Of a stretch of DNA of 64,000 nucleotides, positions 22,644 through 31,275 are shown piece after piece; position 1 is the first letter of the stretch, and each line of letters opens with the position of its first letter. The position numbers and the translations under genes were made by a program. The notes beneath the pieces are model-generated. The model was not told where the DNA came from. It searched no databases and saw nothing but the letters and a program-made list of their open reading frames with translations. The DNA is taken from NCBI RefSeq assembly GCF_026016465.1, contig NZ_CP100390.1:1-64000 (forward strand), read 5' to 3'. The stretch comes from Alkalimarinus alittae. Lineage in GTDB: Bacteria > Pseudomonadota > Gammaproteobacteria > Pseudomonadales > Oleiphilaceae.

Positions 22644-23060
22644 ATGAAAAATTTTCCTATAGGTAAGTTGTCTGAGATAACAGGATGTAAAATTCCGACG
22701 ATTCGATATTACGAAGATGAAGGATTGCTTCAACGCCCATATCGCACTGAAGGAAACCAAAGACGCTACAACTCAGAGCATTTAAAAAGGCTGAAATTCA
22801 TAATGCACTCAAAAGGTCTTGGGTTTACTTTGGGTGAGGTTCGCGAGTTGATTGGTTTATCGAAAAATGAACCTGTAGGTCATGAAGCAGATTTAATCGT
22901 CGAAAAACATCTTCAATCGGTAGAGCTGAAAATTGCGAGATTACAGTCTTTGAGTAAAGAACTGAAGAATATGCTGGATGCATGCTCAGAAGGCGAAACA
23001 GATGGCTGTATGGTGTTAGAGGCTATTTTTGATCATTCACTATGTCAAAATGAGCATTAA
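22644..23060 (+). CDS. MerR-family metal-responsive regulator (CadR/PbrR/ZntR-like)
   Basis: This 138-residue protein has an N-terminal winged helix (FPIGKLSEITGCKIPTIRYYEDEGLL), a dimerising helix, and a C-terminal metal loop with C114, C122 and C134 plus H131 and H138. The ACSEG...GCMVLE loop is that of Zn/Cd/Pb sensors. The cysteine normally near residue 79, donated by the other subunit, is absent; the stretch reads PVGH with H80. It is divergent from the CDF transporter and should activate it at the 19-bp-spacer promoter between them. Metal specificity is inference. Confidence 0.9.
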   Translation: MKNFPIGKLSEITGCKIPTIRYYEDEGLLQRPYRTEGNQRRYNSEHLKRLKFIMHSKGLGFTLGEVRELIGLSKNEPVGHEADLIVEKHLQSVELKIARLQSLSKELKNMLDACSEGETDGCMVLEAIFDHSLCQNEH

Positions 23061-23200
23061 ATCGGCCTATTATAAGGAGATACGATATCACGTCATTTTG
23101 AGAGTAGTAGATATGTATAAAAGGTTATTTTTGCTGGGAACTGTGGGGGGGAGTCGCGATCAGGGAATGACGGCTGGGGCGGTAGTCGATTGCTCAATGT

Positions 23201-23226
23201 AAGGGCAGACTTATGTGTCTGCCCTT
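23201..23226. terminator. Hairpin between merR-type gene and usp gene
   Basis: AAGGGCAGAC (23201-23210) and GTCTGCCCTT (23217-23226) form a perfect 10-bp stem with a 6-nt loop between convergent genes. T runs on both sides are weak, so termination is likely but not certain. Confidence 0.6.
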
Positions 23227-23233
23227 AAATAGC

Positions 23234-24085
23234 CTAACGTAAAACAACCAAAGGTAAATGAACCTTCTCTATCATTTTAAGCGTATTACTACCCAAAAAT
23301 GCTTGAGCGATTTTAGAGCGAGAGAAAGCCCCCATCACTAGCATTTCTACATTGTTGTCAGTTTTGTAGTCCATTAACGAATTGAAGATATTACCTTCTA
23401 AATAGCTAGATTTAACCTCAAAACCACTTTCTACCAGCATTGCTTCAGTGCGCTTAAATTTATCTACTAAGTCTTTTTGACTGTTTTTAACAGTTACTAG
23501 GTGGCAGGTTAGATTATGCAGCAAGCCTCCCTCGATAATCCGCTTAACCGCCTTATCAGCGGTCTCGCGTCCGTCATATGCTAGCATAAAGCTCTTTGGC
23601 TCTTTAAAATCCTTATTAGCTATCAGAATAGGGGTATGAACTTGTCTAATGACTTGTTCTATATGAGAGCCAACCGCTTTAAAATCTTGCCCATGGCTTT
23701 CTCCTGAGCGACCAATCACCACAAAGCGCGCATCAGACTCAAGGTCACATATGGCTTCTACAATATCACTATGCCGTTGTGTCTTCTCAACTTCGTTACA
23801 ACCGTTCTGTTTAGCTAATTCACAAGCGTGAGCGAGTAGCTCTTTACCGACTTCTAACGCTAACTTGCTTCTTTGCTGATCAAGTGATGACATTTCTTTT
23901 AATAAGGACGAGCGTGCACCCAAGCCGATAGCACCGCTCAAATCTTCCACGTCAGCGGTGTTTTTCTTTTCAATGGCATGCAAAAACAAAATAGGCTTTT
24001 TAAGTTTCTTTGCAGCCCAGATACCGGCATTACAAACCGCATCTGAATAAGCTGAGCCATCCACACATGTTATGATTTTATTCAT
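23234..24085 (-). CDS. Tandem universal stress protein (two UspA domains)
   Basis: A 283-residue cytoplasmic protein with two Usp domains in tandem: MNKIITCVDGSAYSDA at the start and FMLAYDGRETADKAVKRI near residue 165. The nucleotide-binding tails VIGRSGESHG and VMGAFSRSKIAQAFLGSNT are both present. The start chosen is the methionine of MNKIITC, preceded by GGAGATAA. A longer in-frame form would run into the upstream gene. It begins 10 bases after the SulP stop, so the two form an operon. Usp proteins next to SulP carriers are frequent and probably tune transport or energy stress response. Confidence 0.88.
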   Translation of the reverse strand: MNKIITCVDGSAYSDAVCNAGIWAAKKLKKPILFLHAIEKKNTADVEDLSGAIGLGARSSLLKEMSSLDQQRSKLALEVGKELLAHACELAKQNGCNEVEKTQRHSDIVEAICDLESDARFVVIGRSGESHGQDFKAVGSHIEQVIRQVHTPILIANKDFKEPKSFMLAYDGRETADKAVKRIIEGGLLHNLTCHLVTVKNSQKDLVDKFKRTEAMLVESGFEVKSSYLEGNIFNSLMDYKTDNNVEMLVMGAFSRSKIAQAFLGSNTLKMIEKVHLPLVVLR

Positions 24086-24095
24086 TATTATCTCC

Positions 24096-25583
24096 TTAGT
24101 GTCCGGCCATAAGCTTTTCAACTTCTTTAGGGTCGTTGTGGGCGCCAAATTTGTCAACAATTGTCTCTGTCGCTTGAGACATGCCGATGACTTCTACTTC
24201 AGCCCCTTCTCGCCTAAATTTAATCACGACCTTATCTAAAGATGATACTGCAGTAATATCCCAGAAATGAGCATGAGTAAGATCAATAATGACTTTATCT
24301 ACTACTTCTTTAAAGTCGAAGGACTCAATAAACTGCTCAGATGATGCAAAGAATACCTGCCCAGATACTTGGTAGGTGCGAACATCATCATTCGATTGCG
24401 CTGATTTAACCACCATAAACCGGCCAATCTTGTTGGCAAAGAATAACGTTGCTAACAGCACGCCCACTAACACACCTAGTGCTAAGTTGTGGGTTGCTAC
24501 AACGACGATGACGGTCGAGATCATAACGATATTGGTAGATATAGGGTGTTTCTTCAAGTCTGTAATAGAACTCCAAGAGAAGGTTCCGATAGAAACCATG
24601 ATCATCACCGCGACGAGTGCGGCCATTGGTATTTGCTTTATCCATTCATCTAAGAAAACAACCATGATGATGAGTAAGGTACCCGCAGTGAAGGTCGACA
24701 GTCTTCCTCTACCGCCAGACTTCACATTGATGATTGACTGACCAATCATCGCACAACCTGCCATACCACCCATGAGGCCTGCACCAATGTTCGCTACGCC
24801 CTGACCCTTACACTCTTTATTTTTATCACTTTTCGTGTCTGTTAAGTCATCAACGATGGTTGCCGTCATCATGGACTCGAGTAAGCCAACAACAGCAAGG
24901 CCGATGGAATAAGGTAGAATTATCAATAAAGTATCTAGATTTAGAGGAACATCAGGCCATAAAAATATAGGTAAAGTATCAGGTAGTTCCCCCATATCGC
25001 CAACTGTACGAATATCGAGCCCCATAAAGATAGCCACCCCAGTCAACACTACGATACATACTAAAGGTGATGGGACTGACTTTCCGATGCCTGGAAGGTA
25101 AGGGAATAGATAAATAATACCCAGTCCAGCTGCTGTCATGGCATATACATGCCATGTGACGTTGGTGAGCTCGGGTAATTGAGCCATAAAGATAAGGATG
25201 GCCAGCGCATTGACAAACCCTGTTACGACAGAGCGAGAAACAAAGCGCATTAAACCGCCTAGCTTTAAGTAGCCTGCAATAATTTGGATAAGACCTGTTA
25301 ACAGTGTTGCAGCAAGCAGGTATTCTAGTCCGTGGTCTTTTACCAACGTGACCATGAGTAGGGCCATTGCGCCCGTTGCTGCAGAAATCATCCCTGGTCG
25401 GCCACCGACGATCGAAATGATGACCGCAATGCAGAATGAGGAGTACAGACCTACTTTAGGGTCGACCCCTGCAATAATAGAAAATGCGATAGCTTCAGGA
25501 ATCAAAGCCAGTGCAACAACCGTCCCTGCCAGTAAGTCTCCCCGTATATTAGAGAGCCAATCGAGTTTAATTTTTTCAAGCAT
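24096..25583 (-). CDS. SulP-family anion transporter with STAS domain
   Basis: This 495-residue inner-membrane protein has about 10-12 helices of the SulP fold (start GDLLAGTVVALALIPEAIAFSIIAGVDPKVGLYSSF) and a C-terminal STAS domain from about residue 390. Family members carry sulfate, bicarbonate, chloride or dicarboxylates. The short form with a Usp partner resembles the group that includes bicarbonate transporters, but the substrate cannot be settled here. It is the first gene of a two-gene minus-strand operon with the usp gene. Confidence 0.88.
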   Translation of the reverse strand: MLEKIKLDWLSNIRGDLLAGTVVALALIPEAIAFSIIAGVDPKVGLYSSFCIAVIISIVGGRPGMISAATGAMALLMVTLVKDHGLEYLLAATLLTGLIQIIAGYLKLGGLMRFVSRSVVTGFVNALAILIFMAQLPELTNVTWHVYAMTAAGLGIIYLFPYLPGIGKSVPSPLVCIVVLTGVAIFMGLDIRTVGDMGELPDTLPIFLWPDVPLNLDTLLIILPYSIGLAVVGLLESMMTATIVDDLTDTKSDKNKECKGQGVANIGAGLMGGMAGCAMIGQSIINVKSGGRGRLSTFTAGTLLIIMVVFLDEWIKQIPMAALVAVMIMVSIGTFSWSSITDLKKHPISTNIVMISTVIVVVATHNLALGVLVGVLLATLFFANKIGRFMVVKSAQSNDDVRTYQVSGQVFFASSEQFIESFDFKEVVDKVIIDLTHAHFWDITAVSSLDKVVIKFRREGAEVEVIGMSQATETIVDKFGAHNDPKEVEKLMAGH

Positions 25584-25910
25584 AGAAAACCTTGTGATGT
25601 ATTTAGAAGCGACGCAATATTAATCTGGGACTAGAAGTAGCTCTAGTCTCTCAGCTATAGAAATAGGTAGTTATCTATAAACCATAGATAGCATTTTTGT
25701 ACTTTCTATCGTTTTAGTCTAACGGTGTCACGCGAAGACTGGTGACTTTTGAGGGGAGCGCTATGGCGGCGTAATAAGCAAAGCGCTTTACCTTATATCA
25801 AAATTAAAAAATCAGTGCGGGATTTTATAATAAATTAAGGCATAAGAAAATAAGAACGTGGTTAAGCGGGATGACTTTTCTGGCACTTTTCATCCCGCAA
25901 ATACTCTATT
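25584..25910. other. Intergenic region upstream of the SulP operon
   Basis: No gene is visible in 327 bp. It contains a short AT hairpin TATCTAT/ATAGATA (25672-25678 and 25684-25690) and the palindrome AAAGCGCTTT near 25782. Near the end of the DUF3592 gene a hairpin GCGGGATGA/TCATCCCGC (25866-25874 and 25890-25898) may terminate the minus-strand transcript. Confidence 0.4.
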
Positions 25911-26609
25911 TTAAGCGGCGACCTCAGGTAAAAACGACGTATCAACATAATACTTTTTAGGGTTATGTCTATCGATTAATACCGTTATTTTATCGTCTTT
26001 AATATGCTTGCTGGGGTCAAACCACATGTTCTCACTTTTAAATATATGCAGCTTGGCGTTTTCTGGGTTGGTCCATTGAGTATGGATTTGATAAGGACTG
26101 CTCCCATTAACGACTAATGATTCATTGACTTCGACACTTTGAAACGTGGTTTCGATAGGAGTACCGTTGGCTTTTAAGTGACGTATTCTCTTTTTGTTTG
26201 CGCGGCCAACGAGAGTAATACCTAACCCTACAGCAAAGAAAGTAGTACCTAAAAAGCCCATGATCATACAAAGACCCCATAGCGAGAAAAAGCTGTTTAT
26301 CTTTGCGTCGTTGGGTGTTTCGGGTTGATAGAGTACCTCAACGCTTTCATTAATATTGTAGCTAGCAGGGTTGCTGCCGCTAGACGAGGTGAATACGATT
26401 TCTTGGTCATTCTGTGTGTGGAAAACAACAACCGGAGCATAAGTAGTACCGTTGTTTGAACGTGAACTGACGAGGTCTATAACCGTCCCGTTTGTAATAT
26501 GGGCTGTTGCTAAAAATGATTGGGTGTTTTGGTAAACCAAGAACGTGCCTATTAGCATCGCCAGACCGATTAATCCAAACGTGTTCTTTACGATAGAGAT
26601 AGTTTTCAT
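25911..26609 (-). CDS. DUF3592-type membrane protein
   Basis: This 232-residue protein has two hydrophobic helices (about 9-28 and 108-135). Each is followed by an extracytoplasmic or cytoplasmic beta-rich segment typical of DUF3592. The first has VIDLVSSRSNNGTTYAPVVVF and VEVLYQPETPNDAKINSFFSLWG. The second repeats the pattern with VLIDRHNPKKYYVD. Function of the family is unknown. It follows a small membrane protein on the same strand. Confidence 0.7.
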   Translation of the reverse strand: MKTISIVKNTFGLIGLAMLIGTFLVYQNTQSFLATAHITNGTVIDLVSSRSNNGTTYAPVVVFHTQNDQEIVFTSSSGSNPASYNINESVEVLYQPETPNDAKINSFFSLWGLCMIMGFLGTTFFAVGLGITLVGRANKKRIRHLKANGTPIETTFQSVEVNESLVVNGSSPYQIHTQWTNPENAKLHIFKSENMWFDPSKHIKDDKITVLIDRHNPKKYYVDTSFLPEVAA

Positions 26610-26679
26610 TTTAATTCCTTTTGTCGTATAACTTGTGTAGCAGAGCTATTCGGGCTTCATGCCCATTTGTGGTTATTTA

Positions 26680-26925
26680 TTACTTAACAGAACCGGTTGT
26701 TTTGCCTTCTAGTTTATTGACGTTTCGTTTGAGTTGCATGTTTTTAAACCAAAGGACTAATATCGTCATGCCAAGCATCACCTGTAAGACTAAGTCAAAG
26801 ATGACGTGCCATACAAACCATACAGATATCACAGCGATAAGACCTGACATATAAAATATTTTGTCAAAGCTTAAAAAGGGAGAGATTTTGGGCGAGCGGG
26901 ATAAGGTTACTTCTTTGCTATTCAT
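26680..26925 (-). CDS. Small two-helix membrane protein, unknown
   Basis: This 81-residue protein has two hydrophobic segments (around 22-45 and 46-62) and a basic C-terminus (KNMQLKRNVNKLEGK). The start chosen (MNSKEV) has AAGGA just upstream on the minus strand; a longer form from 26949 lacks one. I do not recognise the family. It lies between the desaturase and the DUF3592 gene, all on the minus strand, and may be cotranscribed with one of them. Confidence 0.55.
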   Translation of the reverse strand: MNSKEVTLSRSPKISPFLSFDKIFYMSGLIAVISVWFVWHVIFDLVLQVMLGMTILVLWFKNMQLKRNVNKLEGKTTGSVK

Positions 26926-27015
26926 AACATCCTTGTTGAAAATATGCATTTAGGTCAAATTTGGAGCGGCAGTATATCAAAGTCGCTATAAAGTGAATAC
27001 TGCCGACGCGCCTAT

Positions 27016-28134
27016 TTAGGCGTATTGAGTGACTAAGCTATTCCACCTTTCACGTTGCTCTTGAAGATTTGATTTAAGTTCTTTGTATTGCTTCATCGCC
27101 TCTGACTTATCACAAGCTTCAATTAAGTGGTTTTTTTGCAACTCTAGCCATGCTTTTTTTGCCTCATAAGCTTGGTTAATGTGCTCAACTAAATGTTCAT
27201 ACTCCGCATGAAGTATCGCGCTTATTTCGTCGGCATTGGGCAGCGCGCTTAACCGCTCATTGGCTTTTTGTAACAGCATATGAGCTTTTGCTTTTTCAAT
27301 TCGGTCATTACCGCAGGTTCTTAGGTTTTGTGCTAACCCTACTTTATTTAAGCTCCAAATAAGCCATTTAGTGGGGTCAAATTGCCACCAGCGAATGCCG
27401 TTACGATAATCAAATTGAAAGCTATGATGGTAGTTGTGATAACCCTCACCAAAGGTGAAATAGGCAATTAGTGCATTGTCTTTAGCAGTATTTTTATCAC
27501 TGTAAGGCTGACGCCCCCATAGGTGCGCTAGCGAGTTGATAAAGAATGTCACATGATGCGAAATAACCAAGCGAAGCACACCCACCGTTAACAACATACC
27601 CCATACATCCCCGTGCCAGAAACCAATAGCTAAAGGGATACCGAAGTTTGTGAGAGCCGCAAGCAGGAGGTAGTACTTGTGCTGCCATATGACAACAGGG
27701 TCACGCTTTAAATCAGCAACGTTAGAGTAATCGTCGTAGCGCTCGCGCTGGTACTCTCTTAGCATCCAGCCGATATGTGAATACCAGAATCCTTTTTTGG
27801 CGGAATAGGGGTCTTTTTCGTTGTTATCAACATAGCGGTGGTGTATGCGATGATCAGACGACCAATGCAACGCGCTATTCTGAAGTGCAAAAGCACCCCC
27901 TATGGCATAAAGAACACGAATAACGATATTAGCTTCGTAAGCATGATGCGACCAAAGACGGTGATAGCCGGCTGTAATAGACATGCCGCAGTAACCAATG
28001 CAAAGTACAGTGGCTAGCAAATGATAGCCATCATAACCATGAACGACCCCATACCAAGGCACACCGACTAACGCGACTAGCCCTGTGATTGAAAATATAA
28101 GTACATTGATCCAAATGATATTGGGTTTTTTCAT
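27016..28134 (-). CDS. Delta-9 type acyl-CoA/acyl-lipid desaturase
   Basis: Membrane-bound diiron fatty acid desaturase of about 372 residues, introducing a cis double bond using O2. The three histidine boxes are present: HRLWSH (58-63), HRIHH (95-99) and the C-terminal EGYHNYHHSFQFDYRNG. Two pairs of membrane helices lie around them. A charged, helical C-terminal tail of about 90 residues, probably coiled-coil, extends beyond the catalytic core. I prefer ATG at 28134 with GGA upstream over TTG at 28149. In an alkane degrader it would adjust membrane fluidity. Confidence 0.92.
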   Translation of the reverse strand: MKKPNIIWINVLIFSITGLVALVGVPWYGVVHGYDGYHLLATVLCIGYCGMSITAGYHRLWSHHAYEANIVIRVLYAIGGAFALQNSALHWSSDHRIHHRYVDNNEKDPYSAKKGFWYSHIGWMLREYQRERYDDYSNVADLKRDPVVIWQHKYYLLLAALTNFGIPLAIGFWHGDVWGMLLTVGVLRLVISHHVTFFINSLAHLWGRQPYSDKNTAKDNALIAYFTFGEGYHNYHHSFQFDYRNGIRWWQFDPTKWLIWSLNKVGLAQNLRTCGNDRIEKAKAHMLLQKANERLSALPNADEISAILHAEYEHLVEHINQAYEAKKAWLELQKNHLIEACDKSEAMKQYKELKSNLQEQRERWNSLVTQYA

Positions 28135-28328
28135 AACGTATTCCGACAAACAGTTTGAGCAGTATTAATTGATATTTTTTGGAATTATAGCAGGTATTGG
28201 ATTAGTTTAGAGTGACTCAGCTTACAAATGTACTCATTTTTTTATGAGGTTCATAAAACGTTAAAGCGAACCTATCAACAAGATAACGTTTAGTTATCGC
28301 AAGGCTATAAACGGGTATAGCTATACTT

Positions 28329-28354
28329 AAAAGGGGGCTTTATGGCCCCTTTTT
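28329..28354 (-). terminator. Terminator of mltF
   Basis: AAAAGGGGGC (28329-28338) pairs with GCCCCTTTTT (28345-28354) with one G-T pair and a 6-nt loop. Read on the minus strand it ends in CCCCCTTTT; it overlaps the mltF stop region. Confidence 0.75.
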
Positions 28355-29837
28355 ATTGCATAGACGCTGTAGACATCGCTTTTTCTTGTAACGCTTCTTC
28401 TTTTATTTTCTTTTCTAGAATATCTCGGTAATGACGAATTCTTTTAACATATTCAACAGGTTCCGACCCTCTTGCATACCCGTAGCGTAGTCTTGAGTAA
28501 TACTCTTTTTTTGCAAGTAGTGGCAACACGTCTTGCATATCGTGCCAGTTATTAGGGTCTTTACCGAGTTTAGTCGCAAGGTTTCGTGCATCGTAGAGGT
28601 GCCCCATACCGACATTATAAGCGGCTAATGCAAACCAAATACGGCTGTGTTCTGGTATTCCATCAGGAAGACGCCCCATTAGTGAGGACATATAGCGAGC
28701 GCCGCCGTCGATACTTTGCTTTACGTCTAGCCTACTCTTAACGCCTACACGCTTAGCTGTAGGTAAGGTTAGCATCATCATTCCTCTAACGCCTGTAGGG
28801 CTTTTAGCCTTAGGGTTCCAGTGAGACTCCTGATAGGACTGTGCGGCAAGTAATAACCAATCTAAGTTGTACTTTTCAGCGGCTTGCTCGAAATATGTCT
28901 TAAATTTTGGCAGCTTTGAATCAATTCTTCGGTGGAAGGCTCTGATATCTACATAATCAAAGATAGGCACATATTGATAGTAATGCTGGTTTAGAGAGGC
29001 CAGCAAACCAAGTGCTCTATACTGCGTGAACCAATCATCAATCACTTGTTTTAGAGCGGTAGATTTTTTGTTTAAAGTCCAAGCGAGCGGTTGGCTTTCT
29101 GTAATGGATAGCCCTGTTTTAATATTAGGAAAGTACCGTTGATTGAGTTTAACAATATTAGAGTCACTGACTACACACTCGATAAGGCCGTCAGCTACAT
29201 CATGTATTAGCTCTTCGGTGGAGGCTGATGCATGTTCAGTCCATGAGATCGCGGGTGTGTCTTGGGCGAGTTCCTTTAACCTTTCAACGTAGCTACTCTT
29301 TGCTATGACATGTATATTGCGACCTGCCAGGTCACTAATGTTTCTCGGTGCACCTTTATCGCGATTACAGATAACTTGTTGTTTTATATTATGGTAAGAG
29401 GGGCCAAAGAGGAAAGATTGCTGCCTTGTGCCCGTTTTTGTGATGCCTGCAGCGGCTAAATCAACCACTTCGGCGTTCACAGCGTCTAGTATGTCTGCAA
29501 TATTGTCGTAGACGACTATTTCTAAGTCGACCCCTAAATAGTCTGCGAAGTCTTTAGCCAAATCATATTCAAATCCTTTAGCGCCCAATGGGCCATGATA
29601 GTAGGTTGTAGGTGCATTCCGAGTGGCGACTCTTAACGTGCCTCTTTTTATAATAGAGTTAACTAGAACAACGGGGCGGGGGATACCTGTTTCATCCGGC
29701 TCTTGTGGGTAAAGGGAGGACTTACCGTCTAAGGATGTGTTTAGGTTAAAGGTATTTGTTTTTACTAAGAGCAAAGCTGACAGAAGAGATATTACTAGAA
29801 TGCTAAATATTATTTTGCTTTTAAGTTGAATCACCAC
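28353..29837 (-). CDS. mltF: Membrane-bound lytic murein transglycosylase F
   Basis: Peptidoglycan-cleaving enzyme of 494 residues. An N-terminal hydrophobic segment (about 7-26) exports it. There follows a periplasmic solute-binding (SBP_bac_3) domain beginning RGTLRVATRNAPTTYY, and then a C-terminal SLT domain with catalytic Glu in QESHWNPKAKSPTGVRGMMM and the downstream AAYNVGMGHL. No lipobox cysteine is visible. Two GTG codons start the frame at 29837; GAGGAG lies about 10 bases upstream. It is divergent from a small lipoprotein gene across a TyrR-box-like site. Confidence 0.93.
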   Translation of the reverse strand: MVIQLKSKIIFSILVISLLSALLLVKTNTFNLNTSLDGKSSLYPQEPDETGIPRPVVLVNSIIKRGTLRVATRNAPTTYYHGPLGAKGFEYDLAKDFADYLGVDLEIVVYDNIADILDAVNAEVVDLAAAGITKTGTRQQSFLFGPSYHNIKQQVICNRDKGAPRNISDLAGRNIHVIAKSSYVERLKELAQDTPAISWTEHASASTEELIHDVADGLIECVVSDSNIVKLNQRYFPNIKTGLSITESQPLAWTLNKKSTALKQVIDDWFTQYRALGLLASLNQHYYQYVPIFDYVDIRAFHRRIDSKLPKFKTYFEQAAEKYNLDWLLLAAQSYQESHWNPKAKSPTGVRGMMMLTLPTAKRVGVKSRLDVKQSIDGGARYMSSLMGRLPDGIPEHSRIWFALAAYNVGMGHLYDARNLATKLGKDPNNWHDMQDVLPLLAKKEYYSRLRYGYARGSEPVEYVKRIRHYRDILEKKIKEEALQEKAMSTASMQ

Positions 29838-29898
29838 TAATCACTCACTCCTCTTTTTCTTTAGAATACCTCAATTATTAAGCTTAGCCCAAGATGAC

Positions 29899-29922
29899 AA
29901 ATGTAAACTTTGGTTTACATTT
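29899..29922. promoter_or_regulatory. Perfect TGTAAA-N6-TTTACA palindrome between mltF and a lipoprotein gene
   Basis: AAATGTAAAC (29899-29908) and GTTTACATTT (29913-29922) form a perfect 10-bp dyad around TTTG. The core TGTAAA-N6-TTTACA at 29902-29919 equals the consensus TyrR/PhhR box. It lies about 70 bp from each divergent start codon. It could instead be a site for another regulator of similar specificity. Confidence 0.6.
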
Positions 29923-29983
29923 AAACGCGCAAGTTATTAAAATGGCTCGATTCAAACCACTAATACGCTATTTGAGACATTAT

Positions 29984-30283
29984 ATGAATAAGACACTCCT
30001 TTTATTAGCCTTTATTTCGTTAACGGGTTGCCAAACATCAGGGCAGCTAACCAGTATGGCTGCGAATGGTATTTCAGCATCTTGTGATCAAATTCAAGGT
30101 GCTTTTTCGGCGTATGATGCTGACAGAGCATCGGTCGATACACTCACAAACCTCGGTAAAATGATAAATGTAGAGTATGGAGAGCTAGCGGGTTCTGCTG
30201 TAAAAGTGTCTGACTCGTATTATCAAAATGTTAAAGATGCGACTAATATTGCGCTAAGCATTAAAGGTTGCCCTCAGGTATAA
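29984..30283 (+). CDS. Small lipoprotein, unknown function
   Basis: With the start at ATG 29984 the protein has 99 residues and begins with a lipoprotein signal, MNKTLLLLAFISLTGC, whose lipobox LTGC gives Cys16 as the lipidated residue. The mature part is helical and small-residue rich with two further cysteines (SCDQ and KGCPQV) that could form a disulfide. I do not recognise the family. The longer frame from 29894 lacks a ribosome site and would bury the signal sequence. An inverted repeat with a long loop follows the stop (30298-30337). Confidence 0.7.
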   Translation: MNKTLLLLAFISLTGCQTSGQLTSMAANGISASCDQIQGAFSAYDADRASVDTLTNLGKMINVEYGELAGSAVKVSDSYYQNVKDATNIALSIKGCPQV

Positions 30284-30405
30284 GCGTTAGTCTATTTACT
30301 CACTCTGTTCCTGTCCTTTTTAATGAATAGAGTGAGTCTGTCATATACCTAGCTCTAATTAACTTATAAATAGTATGAGTTGGTTTTGAGCATAGAGTCC
30401 AGCTT

Positions 30406-31179
30406 ATGAGTAGCGATACACGCACGAATACTACTGATAGCCCCCTATCGTCTCCGGATGTTTACTGTCCTGTCTTGATGATAGCCTCTCCCGGCCCTGG
30501 TCATGGTAAAACAATGTTGTCAGCATTGGTTGCTCGATTACATCTTAATAAGGGCCGCAAAGTACAGGTGTTTAAGGCAGGCTCTGATTTAAGCGATCAT
30601 ACCGTTCTTGAATGCGCATCTGGCCAGAAGGTACTGAGTATCGACTTATTGACGATGAGTGAGTTAGCTATTAAGCGTGTGCTGTATCATGCCGCTTATG
30701 AGAGCGATCTGATTATTATTGAATGCGCTAAGGGGTTGTTTGATGGGCAAGCCAGAGGCTCACATGCTGATTTAGCAAGGCTTCTTGGCGTCCCTATTGT
30801 GGTGGTGATTGACGCTCAAGGTATTAACCAAACATTTGGTGCTATTGCACATGGCATGCAAAGTTTTCAGCCAGACCTTCCTTTTGGGGGGGTTATTGCC
30901 AATGGCATGAGTAATGTCGATCATTTTCAACGAATCAAACAAGGAACACCTGCTCGGGTTCCCCTTATTGCGGGTATCCCCAGAGATAAGAAATTGGCAC
31001 TGCCTGCTCGCTACTTAGCGTCGATTCAACCCAGAGATTGTCATGATCTTGACCGATGGCTAGAGGAGGCCATTGACACACTGATAAGTAGTCGTTTCAC
31101 CGCAGGTATCGAACGACTGCCTGAAGCCATTTGTTTTTCGTTGCCTAGGTCGACTCAATTTGGCTGCAGGGACTTTTAG
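30406..31179 (+). CDS. Stand-alone CbiA/CobB-type P-loop domain (cobyrinate amidase-like)
   Basis: This 257-residue protein matches the N-terminal ATP-binding half of cobyrinic acid a,c-diamide synthase. It has Walker A SPGPGHGKT, then FKAGSDLSDH in place of the usual FKxGPDYID, and the segment ECAKGLFDG. The sequence continues to the LPARYL helix and then stops where the glutamine amidotransferase domain should begin. No frame after the stop encodes that domain. It is therefore either a truncated remnant or a separate DRTGG/dethiobiotin-synthase-like ATPase. No other cobalamin gene is nearby, and the next two genes downstream are broken, which favours decay. Confidence 0.6.
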   Translation: MSSDTRTNTTDSPLSSPDVYCPVLMIASPGPGHGKTMLSALVARLHLNKGRKVQVFKAGSDLSDHTVLECASGQKVLSIDLLTMSELAIKRVLYHAAYESDLIIIECAKGLFDGQARGSHADLARLLGVPIVVVIDAQGINQTFGAIAHGMQSFQPDLPFGGVIANGMSNVDHFQRIKQGTPARVPLIAGIPRDKKLALPARYLASIQPRDCHDLDRWLEEAIDTLISSRFTAGIERLPEAICFSLPRSTQFGCRDF

Positions 31180-31275
31180 CTGAAAAAACACCTATATTAA
31201 TAGCTTGCTAAAAATGACCACTCCGTCAACAATAAGTGACAATTCTCATTAAAATAAAAAATAAGGGGATCGAGT

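Noticed and set aside
30298-30337. Terminator after the small lipoprotein gene
   Set aside because: The 9-bp arms ACTCACTCT/AGAGTGAGT have a 22-nt loop and no T run, so I do not call it a terminator.
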